From Candidatus Sulfopaludibacter sp. SbA4 (GTDB lineage Bacteria > Acidobacteriota > Terriglobia > Bryobacterales > Bryobacteraceae): DNA of 43,881 bases. The notes beneath the pieces were generated by a model. It worked only from the letters and a program-made list of their open reading frames with translations, was not told where the DNA came from and searched no databases. Below, piece after piece: positions 26,843-34,776 of this stretch (positions within the stretch are counted from its first letter, which is position 1; the number at the start of each line of letters is the position of its first letter). A program made the translations under genes and the position numbers. The stretch is taken from positions 1 to 43,881 of the forward strand of contig OMOG01000290.1 in assembly GCA_900290305.1 (NCBI GenBank), read 5' to 3'.

Positions 26843-29800
26843 TCAAGTCCAGTCCGACCGTCCCATGGCGGCTTTGACTCGTTCGAACTCGTGCTCGACC
26901 GCGGGGAGGAGCTGGGCGAGATTGGCCAACTGGCCTGCCTGGGCCGCCTGCTCCGCCTCGAACGCTGCCGCGCGAAGGGCGCCGGCCGACAGGTTGGCGG
27001 CGGCTCCTTTGATGGTGTGGGCCTGGCGGCGGGCGCTGGGAAAATCGCCGCCCTCGAGTTGCTTGCGCAACATTTCCAATTGCGATGGGAGGTCGTTCAG
27101 AAACGTCCGGACCAATCTCTCCGCCAGCGGCCGGTTTCCCATGAGGCGCTTCAGCAGCCCGGCCTCGTCGAAGACGCTTTCGGCGGGCGCCGGCGCGGCC
27201 GGTTGGGGATTTCCGCCATCGCTCGCGTGCCGGGTACTTCCCAGCCATTTCGCCAGCACCTGGGCCAGCTCATCCGGCTCGATGGGCTTCGAGAGGTAGT
27301 CGTCCATTCCGGCGCGAATGCACCGCTCGCGATCGCCGGGCATGGCGCTGGCGGTCACCGCCACAATCGGAATCCGGGGATTCAGGGCCCCGGTCTGGGG
27401 ATCGCGAATGCGGCGCGTGGCTTCGTAGCCGTCCATTTCCGGCATTTCGCAGTCCATGAGAACCAGGTCGTATGCATTATTTTGCAGGGCTTTAACCGCC
27501 TGGACGCCGTCGAAGACCGGTTGGGCGGTCAAGCCGAACTGGCCCAGGATGGCGAGCGCCACCTCACGATTCACGGGGTTATCTTCGGCCAGCAGGATGC
27601 GGGCCTGACTGTCGATCACGATTCGGCGGCGGGGCGGCGGGTGCGCGGTAGTTCGCGGTTCCGGAGCCGTCCGCCGGCCCAGAGCGCTGGTCAGCGCATC
27701 GCGGAGGCGCGCTTCGAGGATCGGCTTGGAAACCGAGGCGGCGAATCCGGATGCCTGCGGGCGCGCCGCCGCGCCCTCCTCGCCGAGCGGCGCCATGAGA
27801 AGCAGGACGGCGTTATGCAGCGCGGGGTTCGTCCCGATCCGCCGCGCGAGATCCTCGCTGCCGGCTCCGGGCAGGTTCCGGTCCACCAGTACGATTGCGA
27901 AGGGGTCGCCGGCCTGGACCGCCTGACCAAGTTGATCCAGTGCGGAGTCCGCATCCGCGGCCTCGCTCGGCCGGCACTCCCAGGACCGCAACAGGGTCGT
28001 CACGACCTCGCGGTTCGCCGGCTGCTGGCAGGCGACCAGAGCCTTCACCCCGCGCAACTCCGCCGGCCGGGCAGCGGGCAGCGATTCCGGCGGCTGCCGG
28101 TCAAAGACGGCGGTGAACCAGAAAGTGGATCCACGGCCTTCTTCGCTCTCGAAACCGATCCGGCCGCCCATGAGCTCGGCCAGTTGCCTGGAGATGGCCA
28201 GTCCCAACCCGGTGCCGCCGAACTTGCGGGTAGTGGATTCGTCAGCTTGCACGAACGGGGAGAAGAGCGCCGCCGCCCGTTCTTTGGGGATTCCGATACC
28301 GGTGTCCCGGATAGCGAACTGGAGGGTTGCGCGATGCGCGTCCTGGCTGGCCGGCTTCACGCGGATGGCGACGTCGCCCCGCTCGGTGAACTTGATGGCA
28401 TTGGCGGCCAGGTTGTTGACGATCTGGCGGAGGCGTCCCGGATCGCCGCGCAGCCGCGAGGGCGTTTCGGGCGACACCAGGCAGGTAAGCTCCAGGCCCT
28501 TGCGGCTGGCCTGGATGGCCAGCGTTTCGACCGCTCCCTCCAGCACTTCGCGCACATCGAAATCCAGGGATTCGAGCGTCACTTTCCCGGCCTCGATCTT
28601 GGACAGGTCGAGGATGTGGTCCAGAAGCGATTTCAATGTCTCGGCACTGTTCAGCACCACCTCGGCATAGCGGTGCTGCTCGGGCGAAAGCCGCGTGTCG
28701 AGCAGCAGCCTGGCCATGCCGATGACGCCATTCATGGGGGTGCGAATCTCATGGCTCATGTTGGCCAGAAAGCGGCTCTTGGAGCGGCTGGCGGCTTCGG
28801 CCTGTTCCTTGGCCCGCACCAGTTCCTCTTCGGCCCGCCTCCGCTCGGTGATATCCAGAAACGCGATCACCGCGCCGATCACCTCCCCGTCTTTCCGGAT
28901 GGGGTGCGACCAGTATTCGGCGGGAAAACTCGTGCCGTCGGCCCGCCACAGGACTTCGTCGTCGACATGGCTTCCGTTTCCTTCGCGAAACGCCTGAATG
29001 ATACGGCATTGGCCGGCGGGAGATGGCCTGCCGTCGGCCCGGCTGTGGTGGATGAGGCCGTGCATGTTACGGCCGATCAGCGCCTGCGCATCGGCGTATC
29101 CCAGCAGGCGCAGACAGGCGGGATTGGCAAACGTGCATTGGCCATCGAGATCGATGCCGTAGATGGCCTCGGCAGTGGAATCCAGCAGCAGGCGCACACG
29201 GTCTTCGCTGGCCCGGATGGCCTCCTCGGCGCGTTTGCGTTCGGTGATGTCTTCGATATGGGTGACATAGTGCCACCCTTCGGCAGCGTCAGCCGCCATC
29301 GAGAGCCTCACCCGCACCCACACGAAGTGCCCCAGGCTGTGACGGAAGCGCTTCTCGAATTCCACCCAGGGGAGCAAGTCGCGCTCCAATCGGTCGATCG
29401 CCTCATGCGAGATGAACACATCCTCGGGGTGCGTGATGTCGGCCCACTGTCGGGCCAACAACTCCTCCTCGGAATAGCCCAGCATGTGGCACATCGTGGC
29501 GTTGACCTGCAGCGGTTGGCGATTTCGCCCGCTCACGGACAGTCCGAAGGGGGCGTGCTCGAAGGCGTTCCGGAAGCGCTCCTCGCGGTCGCGCAACTCG
29601 GTCTCGGCCCGCTTGCGGTCGGTAATGTCTTCGATGTGGGTAATGAAGTGAGATGGTTGGCCTTCGCTATCCCGCAGCAGCGAGATCCTCAGGCGCACCT
29701 GGATGATATTCCCCAGGATGCCGATGTATCGCTTTTCGAATTCCACGAACGAAGCCGGTCCGCGCAGCAGTCGATCGTTGGCCGCCAGCGAAATGCCCAG

Positions 29801-30895
29801 ATCGCCGGGGTGCGTCAATTCCTGCCAGGACCCGGCCAGCAGGTCCTGCTCCGAGCGGCCCACCAGTTGGCAGAACGTCTTGTTGACCTGCAAAAGACGC
29901 CCGGTTGGCGCCGAGAGAAGCATGCCGAAGGGCGCTTCTTCAAAAGCCTTGCGGAACCGTTCTTCGCTGGCGAGCAGCCGCTGTTCGGCGAGTTGGCGCT
30001 CGGAGATCTCCCGCTCGAGCTTGCCGTTGGCCAGTTGCATGGTTTCCGCGCGGCGCTTGCTGCTGAGCGCCAGGTGCACCATGGCAGCCAGCAGCATGCT
30101 AAGCAGGGTTCCAGAGACGAGCACGGCGGCGGGCAGGATTCCGTGTTCCACGTCATGCCCGGGGCGCGACCCCAAATCCCGTTCCAGCGCATAGGCCAGG
30201 CACAACGTGATGGTAAACTGCGCGCAGCCGGCGGCCGGCGCCAGCCACCGCCGCGGAGCGTCCGTGGTGCGTTCGCCGGACTGCCAGGCCAGCGTGACGA
30301 TGCCCATCCCCAACACCATAAACCCCATACCGGCATTGGCCGCCATTTGCGCCCATTGTCCCCACACGTAGGTGGGATAGCTGGACAGATAGCCGACAAC
30401 CGTGGAGGTCCCGAGCGCCAGCACTACCGCGCCCAGCACACCCGTCAGGGCTGATAGTTTCGCGCGCAAGCGGGGCCTCGACAGGCAGAACAACGCCACC
30501 CCGCAGAGCACGAAGCACACCGCCGAATTCGGCGCGACCTGGCGCAGTTTGCCGGGGAGCAGGCGGATGGAATGGGGAACCAGGATATCGTCAATCTCCA
30601 GTTCTACCGAAAAAGCGTACTCCGCCAGCGCCATGAGCCCTATCAGGAAGCTCCAGACAGCGCCCACGAGGGCGCCTCCCGGCCGGCCTGCGGCAATCGA
30701 AAGCAGGGCCAGACCATCCAGAACAAACCCCGCCGCGGTGTTGAAGGCCATGGAGTTGGAGGAGGGCACGAGGCGCGTCAACGCGGGAATATCGAGGTAC
30801 CAACCGAGCAGCGCGAGGCCGCCCAGGAGTACGCAGACGCTACCGGCCGAGATCAAAACGGCGTGCCGGATGTGCGTCGTGGAATCTCTGCTCAT
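26843..30895 (-). CDS. Membrane hybrid histidine kinase (3 PAS, HisKA, HATPase, 2 REC, Hpt)
   Basis: A 1350-residue phosphorelay kinase. About eight hydrophobic segments fill the first 280 residues and a coiled coil follows. Three PAS domains with PAC motifs begin near 305, 435 and 565 ([52 protein letters not shown]). HisKA has phosphoacceptor H715 in [15 protein letters not shown]; the ATPase domain has [18 protein letters not shown] and [13 protein letters not shown]. The first receiver (about 945-1065) keeps VLVDRNLPG but lacks the acidic pair (VACQQ). The second is complete, with AEDN, D1148 in [14 protein letters not shown] and LSKP. The C-terminal Hpt domain has H1293 in [12 protein letters not shown]. 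It is divergent from a pseudo-GGDEF/receiver operon, the second gene of which could receive its phosphate (inference). The 99-nt divergent gap 30896-30994 holds both promoters. Confidence 0.95.
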   Translation of the reverse strand: MSRDSTTHIRHAVLISAGSVCVLLGGLALLGWYLDIPALTRLVPSSNSMAFNTAAGFVLDGLALLSIAAGRPGGALVGAVWSFLIGLMALAEYAFSVELEIDDILVPHSIRLLPGKLRQVAPNSAVCFVLCGVALFCLSRPRLRAKLSALTGVLGAVVLALGTSTVVGYLSSYPTYVWGQWAQMAANAGMGFMVLGMGIVTLAWQSGERTTDAPRRWLAPAAGCAQFTITLCLAYALERDLGSRPGHDVEHGILPAAVLVSGTLLSMLLAAMVHLALSSKRRAETMQLANGKLEREISERQLAEQRLLASEERFRKAFEEAPFGMLLSAPTGRLLQVNKTFCQLVGRSEQDLLAGSWQELTHPGDLGISLAANDRLLRGPASFVEFEKRYIGILGNIIQVRLRISLLRDSEGQPSHFITHIEDITDRKRAETELRDREERFRNAFEHAPFGLSVSGRNRQPLQVNATMCHMLGYSEEELLARQWADITHPEDVFISHEAIDRLERDLLPWVEFEKRFRHSLGHFVWVRVRLSMAADAAEGWHYVTHIEDITERKRAEEAIRASEDRVRLLLDSTAEAIYGIDLDGQCTFANPACLRLLGYADAQALIGRNMHGLIHHSRADGRPSPAGQCRIIQAFREGNGSHVDDEVLWRADGTSFPAEYWSHPIRKDGEVIGAVIAFLDITERRRAEEELVRAKEQAEAASRSKSRFLANMSHEIRTPMNGVIGMARLLLDTRLSPEQHRYAEVVLNSAETLKSLLDHILDLSKIEAGKVTLESLDFDVREVLEGAVETLAIQASRKGLELTCLVSPETPSRLRGDPGRLRQIVNNLAANAIKFTERGDVAIRVKPASQDAHRATLQFAIRDTGIGIPKERAAALFSPFVQADESTTRKFGGTGLGLAISRQLAELMGGRIGFESEEGRGSTFWFTAVFDRQPPESLPAARPAELRGVKALVACQQPANREVVTTLLRSWECRPSEAADADSALDQLGQAVQAGDPFAIVLVDRNLPGAGSEDLARRIGTNPALHNAVLLLMAPLGEEGAAARPQASGFAASVSKPILEARLRDALTSALGRRTAPEPRTTAHPPPRRRIVIDSQARILLAEDNPVNREVALAILGQFGLTAQPVFDGVQAVKALQNNAYDLVLMDCEMPEMDGYEATRRIRDPQTGALNPRIPIVAVTASAMPGDRERCIRAGMDDYLSKPIEPDELAQVLAKWLGSTRHASDGGNPQPAAPAPAESVFDEAGLLKRLMGNRPLAERLVRTFLNDLPSQLEMLRKQLEGGDFPSARRQAHTIKGAAANLSAGALRAAAFEAEQAAQAGQLANLAQLLPAVEHEFERVKAAMGRSDWT

Positions 30896-30994
30896 TCCAT
30901 ACTTCTATCGGCAACTTGGAGAAAAACCTTAGTGCTTTGGCACCTCTTATGAAAATGCGGCATCCCGCCGATACGTTCTGTAGTTGAAGCGACC

Positions 30995-32053
30995 ATGATC
31001 TCCATCAAGCGGTTCTTGGAGCAGAAAAGTACCGGGGCCCCGTCGGATCGAGGCATCCTCGAAGCATCGCTGCAGATGGGGCGCCTGCTGCTCGATGGCA
31101 TCGCAACCCATCTGGTCCGCGGCCACGAAGTCGATTGGAAGGCCCTCGGCCGGACCTTGAAAGGGCTGATCCGCAGGATGGACGAGCCGCCATCCGCCCT
31201 CGGCCTGCTGACCATCGCCAGCGAGGCGGTGGAGGCCCTCGAAACCTATTCCGAGTCCACGGCCCGGTATCTGCGCGAAGAGAACGAACAAATGCAATCG
31301 ATGGTCGCCATGCTCACCGATACGGTGGCCGATCTCACCGGACAATCCGATGCCTCCGTCGCACGCCTGCAGGACATCGAGCAGCAGATCGTACGGGCAT
31401 CCGGGCTGGACGACATACGGGTGCTGAGCGCCAATCTGGAGAGCTGCCTGGCGGCGGTGCGGGAGGCCGCCGCCCAGCAGCGCAACGGCTATGCCGAGAC
31501 GGTCAAGCGTCTTCAGGGGCAGATCGACGCCGCGCACATCCGGGCCTTGCTGAACTCCACCAAGTTACCGCCGGAGGATTCCGGTATGGATTTGTCAGGC
31601 GGAACGATTGACGGTGAGGAGGCGACCGAGGTGACTCCTTATGTGGCTGTGTTCAGGTTACAGCGCGCCGAGCATATCGCCACGCGGTTCGGCGAAAACG
31701 CGAGACATCAGATGCTCTCGCTCATCGCTCAGAGCCTGAAGATTGTGATGGAACCGGACGACCGGCTGCTGCGCTGGAAGGGGACGTCTCTCGTAATGTT
31801 TCTCAAGTCGGCAGCCACGATCCGCGAGGTCCGGACGCGGTTGTCGAAGGCGGTCACGGCAACCGGCCAGCAGTACATCGAGGTGGGCAAGAAATCGGCG
31901 CTGCTCTCGGTCGGAGTCGATTGGATGGTCTTTCCGGAGGCCCAATGTCCCACGCTCGATGCGGTATTCGCGGAGGTGGATTCGTTCCTGGCTAACTCCA
32001 AGCCTGCGAGCTCACCCCTGCCGGAGCAGAAGATTGGAGGAATCAATTCATGA
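30995..32053 (+). CDS. Degenerate GGDEF-domain protein with helical N-terminus
   Basis: A 352-residue cytoplasmic protein. Residues 1-200 are charged and largely helical, with coiled-coil character (YLREENEQMQSMVAMLTDT, SVARLQDIEQQIVRASG). Residues about 215-335 align with the diguanylate cyclase fold: FRLQRAEHIATRFGENARHQ at the start of the domain, LLRWKGTSLVMFL where active enzymes have R-x-GGDEF-x-x-x-L, and LLSVGVDWMVFP for the following strand. The signature thus reads KGTSL, without the metal-binding and GTP-binding acids, so it should not make c-di-GMP. I infer a regulatory or scaffold role. The stop overlaps the start of the receiver gene (ATGA), so the two products are probably made in similar amounts and may act together. 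Confidence 0.72.
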   Translation: MISIKRFLEQKSTGAPSDRGILEASLQMGRLLLDGIATHLVRGHEVDWKALGRTLKGLIRRMDEPPSALGLLTIASEAVEALETYSESTARYLREENEQMQSMVAMLTDTVADLTGQSDASVARLQDIEQQIVRASGLDDIRVLSANLESCLAAVREAAAQQRNGYAETVKRLQGQIDAAHIRALLNSTKLPPEDSGMDLSGGTIDGEEATEVTPYVAVFRLQRAEHIATRFGENARHQMLSLIAQSLKIVMEPDDRLLRWKGTSLVMFLKSAATIREVRTRLSKAVTATGQQYIEVGKKSALLSVGVDWMVFPEAQCPTLDAVFAEVDSFLANSKPASSPLPEQKIGGINS

Positions 32054-32457
32054 AAGCGTTGGTGGTAGACGACGATTTGGTAACCCGGATGCTGCTGCAG
32101 GAGATCCTCGCCCCTTACGCGGAAGTCCACAGTTGTGCCGACGGAAGCGAAGCCGTGTGGGCCTCCACCAGGGCCCTCGAGCGCGGCGGTCCGTACGACC
32201 TGATCTGCATGGACCTCATGATGCCGGCGATGGGCGGGCTGGAGGCGCTGAAGCTCATCCGGCAGGAAGAGGCGCGGCACGGGCGGTCCCGTCCGCAAGC
32301 CACCAAAGTCATCATCGCCACCGCGTCCGACGATGTCGACACCATCGATAAAGCGTTCCGCGAGCTGTGCGACGCCTACATCGTAAAGCCTGTCGATGGG
32401 AGCGAGCTGCTCAACCTGGTGCAGTGCCTGTTTCCCATCGAGGAACGCGTTCTGTAG
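32050..32457 (+). CDS. Single-domain CheY-like response regulator
   Basis: A 135-residue receiver without an output domain. The acidic pocket is in LVVDDD, the phosphoacceptor Asp is in ICMDLMMPAMGG, the conserved Thr/Ser position is in IATASDD and the Lys is in IVKPVDG, so phosphorylation should be possible. As a stand-alone receiver it must act by protein-protein contact. It overlaps the pseudo-GGDEF gene by ATGA and is 55 nt upstream of the OmpA-like gene. The divergent hybrid kinase with its Hpt domain is the closest possible phosphodonor. Confidence 0.92.
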   Translation: MKALVVDDDLVTRMLLQEILAPYAEVHSCADGSEAVWASTRALERGGPYDLICMDLMMPAMGGLEALKLIRQEEARHGRSRPQATKVIIATASDDVDTIDKAFRELCDAYIVKPVDGSELLNLVQCLFPIEERVL

Positions 32458-32512
32458 CAACCGCCGCTAAAGCTTCCAGCCGGGAATGCCGATCACCCGC
32501 AAGAGGCTGTAG

Positions 32513-33232
32513 ATGAGAGTTCATGGCAAAAATGGGCGGCTGACGCGGCGCCTCCGGCCGCTCTCGAGCAACATCCCGGGGTCTTTCACCTTGATCCTGG
32601 TGGCCGTGCTGGCGCTGTCGGTGGCGGTGCCGTTCGGTTATCTCTCCAATCGCCGTCCTGCGGAACCGGTGGAAACGGTGCAGCCCGCACCGCCGCCGCA
32701 GGTCGAAGCCAGCATTCAGACCGAAGGCCTGGATGCCCACCAGCGGGCCTTGCCTTTCACGGTCTATGTCCTGAGTCAGGAGCTTTCCTGGAAGCTCGAA
32801 AGCGTCAGCGACCTGGAGGGCCACCAGCCTCTGCTCAACCCCGAGCTGGCGGCCGCCATCAACCGGGCGCGCGATGTGTTTTGTGTCGGCACCGCTTCGT
32901 TCGAAGGCTCCACCGGGAAGGAAGAAGCGCGCGCCGCCGAAAGAGCGGCCACTCTCGAACGATGGGCCAGGAGCGCCATACAGGATCCCCAATCGACCCG
33001 CGTCTTCCGCGTGAACGCCGGGCAGTACAAGGGCCCCCCGGAGTTGGAGTCGGCGAATCAGCGCAAGGCCGTCCTTATGGTCGCCGAAGGGCATGCGGAC
33101 GACGTGGATCTGAGCGAGGCCTTGGAGTCCGGGCTGCGCAAGAAGCAGCAGGAATGTCCGATCGTCTACGGCTTGCTGCACCACTATTCCCGGTCCGGCG
33201 AATGGCTGCACGGGCTGTCAGCCGTCAAGTGA
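32513..33232 (+). CDS. Membrane-anchored protein with OmpA-like C-terminal region
   Basis: A 239-residue protein. A basic N-terminus is followed by one membrane helix (about 24-45, FTLILVAVLALSVAVPFGYL), a Pro-rich linker (about 50-65) and a domain of about 165 residues. The segment FCVGTASFEGSTGKEEARAA followed by ERAATLERWARSAI and VFRVNAGQYKG...SANQRKAVLMV has the order of an OmpA-like peptidoglycan-binding fold: strand, loop, helix, strand and an NRR-like closing element, here NQRK. The similarity is by eye and the key Asp/Arg are not exact. The ATG at 32513 is supported by AAGAGG at 32501-32506, 6 nt upstream. Its place after the receiver gene suggests co-transcription. Confidence 0.6.
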   Translation: MRVHGKNGRLTRRLRPLSSNIPGSFTLILVAVLALSVAVPFGYLSNRRPAEPVETVQPAPPPQVEASIQTEGLDAHQRALPFTVYVLSQELSWKLESVSDLEGHQPLLNPELAAAINRARDVFCVGTASFEGSTGKEEARAAERAATLERWARSAIQDPQSTRVFRVNAGQYKGPPELESANQRKAVLMVAEGHADDVDLSEALESGLRKKQQECPIVYGLLHHYSRSGEWLHGLSAVK

Positions 33233-33262
33233 GACAATGACCGGGTTGACGAGACCAGACCA

Positions 33263-33373
33263 CTCCCTTACGGTCGTGGCTCCGATGCAACGGGCCGACA
33301 GCATGACCGCTGGCGTTACCGGGCGCGGCGCAGGCGAATTGATTCACGGCTTCTTGCGGTCGTGGCTCCGATG
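33263..33373 (+). repeat. Two copies of a short dispersed repeat (CGGTCGTGGCTCCGATG)
   Basis: CGGTCGTGGCTCCGATG occurs at 33271-33287 and 33357-33373 in the 203-nt gap between the OmpA-like and MCE genes. The first copy is preceded by CTCCCTTA. A related sequence in the other orientation (GGAGCCGCGACCGT) occurs near 34605. Further on, GACCGCTGAAAGCCGATCG is followed by another CTGAAAGC, a low-complexity tract. No gene is visible in the gap. Confidence 0.6.
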
Positions 33374-33435
33374 GGAGCCGCCGGAGGTCACGGTGCCAGA
33401 GCTGACCGCTGAAAGCCGATCGCTGAAAGCTGCCT

Positions 33436-34449
33436 TCAAAACAAGCCCAGCCGCAGGGTCAAAAACTTCTTGGGGTTCGCCTGCAGGTCTTTCATGAACG
33501 CCTGGAACTCACCGGTGGTGCCGGCCAGCGCCTCGGAAAGCTGGGGATTCACCAGGAGTTGGCCAATCGTGCCCTGGCCCGCTTCGATCTTGCCGGCAAT
33601 GCCGTCGAACCTGGCCACCAAATCATCCATGCGCTGCTGAAGGTCTCCGAGATTACCCGATCGCGCCTGGACCGCCGCCTTCAACCCGTCGATCTCCCGC
33701 ATCGTCTGGTCCAGATCCTGGCGCAGCCCCTGAATCTTCCCCGCCGTCCCCTGTCCGGCCTGGAACCCTCCCAGAATGTCGTCGATCCGCTTGCGCGTGG
33801 TCTCGACCTGGTTCGACAACTCGTCGTTATCGACGAAGACCTTGTCGAGGGTACCGTGCGCATTGCGATAATCCGCCATGAGCTTCCGTACCTCGTCGGG
33901 CAGCCCGCCGTATTGCGACTCCCAATCCTTGGTCAGCTTCCCGATGCTCCCGCGCCCGGCATCCACGCCGGCCAGCAGGCTGTTGACGCGGTCCGAAACG
34001 GTCTGCAGCGCTTGCAGCTCGTTGGCGATCTGCGCCATCACCCGATTGGGATCCACCGCCTTGATGGACCGCAGCTCGGCCCCCGGCTCGACGTGCTGCG
34101 TGCTGTTTCCGCGCGTGATGGCGATGGAGTGGTCGCCCATCAGGTTATCGGCGGTCACCCCCACCACCGAATCCACCGGAATCTTAGACAGGTAGCTGGT
34201 CTTCACTTTCATGTCGAACTCGACTCTCCGCAGAGGATCGCGGGAGCCCGTCAGCCGCTGGTGATCCAGATAGCCGATGGGGATGCCGTCGACCCGCACC
34301 TTGGTGCCGTCCGTGAGCCCGGAGGCGTCATCCGTATAGGCGCGCAACTGCGCGTAGCCGGGAAGCAGGCCCATCGAGTTCGCCACCCACAAGCCCAGCG
34401 CGCACAAAATGAGGAAGGCGCCCATTCCGATGATCACCGCCTTGCGCAT
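33436..34449 (-). CDS. MlaD/MCE-family lipid-transport substrate-binding protein
   Basis: A 337-residue protein with one N-terminal membrane anchor (about 3-27, KAVIIGMGAFLILCALGLWV), an MCE domain (about 35-125: LRAYTDDASGLTDGTKVRVDGIPIG and DSVVGVTADNLMGDHSIAIT) and a long helical, coiled-coil-rich C-terminal region (about 150-310). It ends in NPKKFLTLRLGLF, like other MlaD-type proteins. Such proteins form hexameric rings that carry phospholipids between inner and outer membranes together with an ABC permease (MlaE), ATPase (MlaF) and periplasmic carrier (MlaC). None of these partners is adjacent, so it is an orphan here. The start at 34449 begins the anchor. It is divergent from an ADOP permease gene. 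Confidence 0.9.
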   Translation of the reverse strand: MRKAVIIGMGAFLILCALGLWVANSMGLLPGYAQLRAYTDDASGLTDGTKVRVDGIPIGYLDHQRLTGSRDPLRRVEFDMKVKTSYLSKIPVDSVVGVTADNLMGDHSIAITRGNSTQHVEPGAELRSIKAVDPNRVMAQIANELQALQTVSDRVNSLLAGVDAGRGSIGKLTKDWESQYGGLPDEVRKLMADYRNAHGTLDKVFVDNDELSNQVETTRKRIDDILGGFQAGQGTAGKIQGLRQDLDQTMREIDGLKAAVQARSGNLGDLQQRMDDLVARFDGIAGKIEAGQGTIGQLLVNPQLSEALAGTTGEFQAFMKDLQANPKKFLTLRLGLF

Positions 34450-34543
34450 GGTTCTCCTGAGGGCAGGTTACCAAACCTGGCGCCGGCCCGGCGGCGCGGC
34501 ATCCGAGCGAGTGCTTACCAGATGTGGGGAACCTGGGCCTCGC

Positions 34544-34649
34544 GAACCGCTCCCTCACGGGGTGCCCTCTGGGCCCGGCTCTGAAAGCACGCAGCATTTG
34601 CAACGGAGCCGCGACCGTTACTCGCCCTTGGCGAGCGAGGGAGCGGTTC
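34544..34649 (+). repeat. Perfect 13-bp inverted repeat in the MCE-ADOP gap
   Basis: GAACCGCTCCCTC at 34544-34556 and its exact complement GAGGGAGCGGTTC at 34637-34649 are separated by 80 nt. The enclosed sequence contains GGAGCCGCGACCGT, related to the repeat at 33271. This occupies much of the 327-nt gap 34450-34776; besides it and a hairpin near the ADOP start I see no gene. It could be a decayed small mobile or REP-type element. Confidence 0.6.
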
Positions 34650-34733
34650 TTCGAGAATGCGCTGCGAAATCCCCAAAACGGTTAAGCACCCCATCCGAGC
34701 CCGTCCCCTTTTTTCTCCGGGAACATTCCCGCG

Positions 34734-34759
34734 CTTCTGGCGTATATCCAAGCCAGAAG
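34734..34759 (+). promoter_or_regulatory. Hairpin overlapping the ribosome binding site of the first ADOP gene
   Basis: CTTCTGGC (34734-34741) and GCCAGAAG (34752-34759) form a perfect 8-bp stem with a 10-nt loop. The right arm includes the first bases of the only Shine-Dalgarno-like sequence (AGAAGGAG, 34755-34762) before the ATG at 34777, so folding could hide it. It could equally be an operator dyad. Confidence 0.45.
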
Positions 34760-34776
34760 GAGCTCGCTCAAACTGT

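Noticed and set aside
26891-30454. 1187-codon plus-strand frame opposite the hybrid kinase
   Set aside because: It mirrors the kinase gene in high-GC DNA and has no domain pattern; the minus-strand kinase is complete.
30938-30955. TGGCAC resembling a sigma-54 -24 element before the pseudo-GGDEF gene
   Set aside because: No GC element follows at the required spacing (the sequence continues CTCTTATGAA), so no sigma-54 promoter is claimed.
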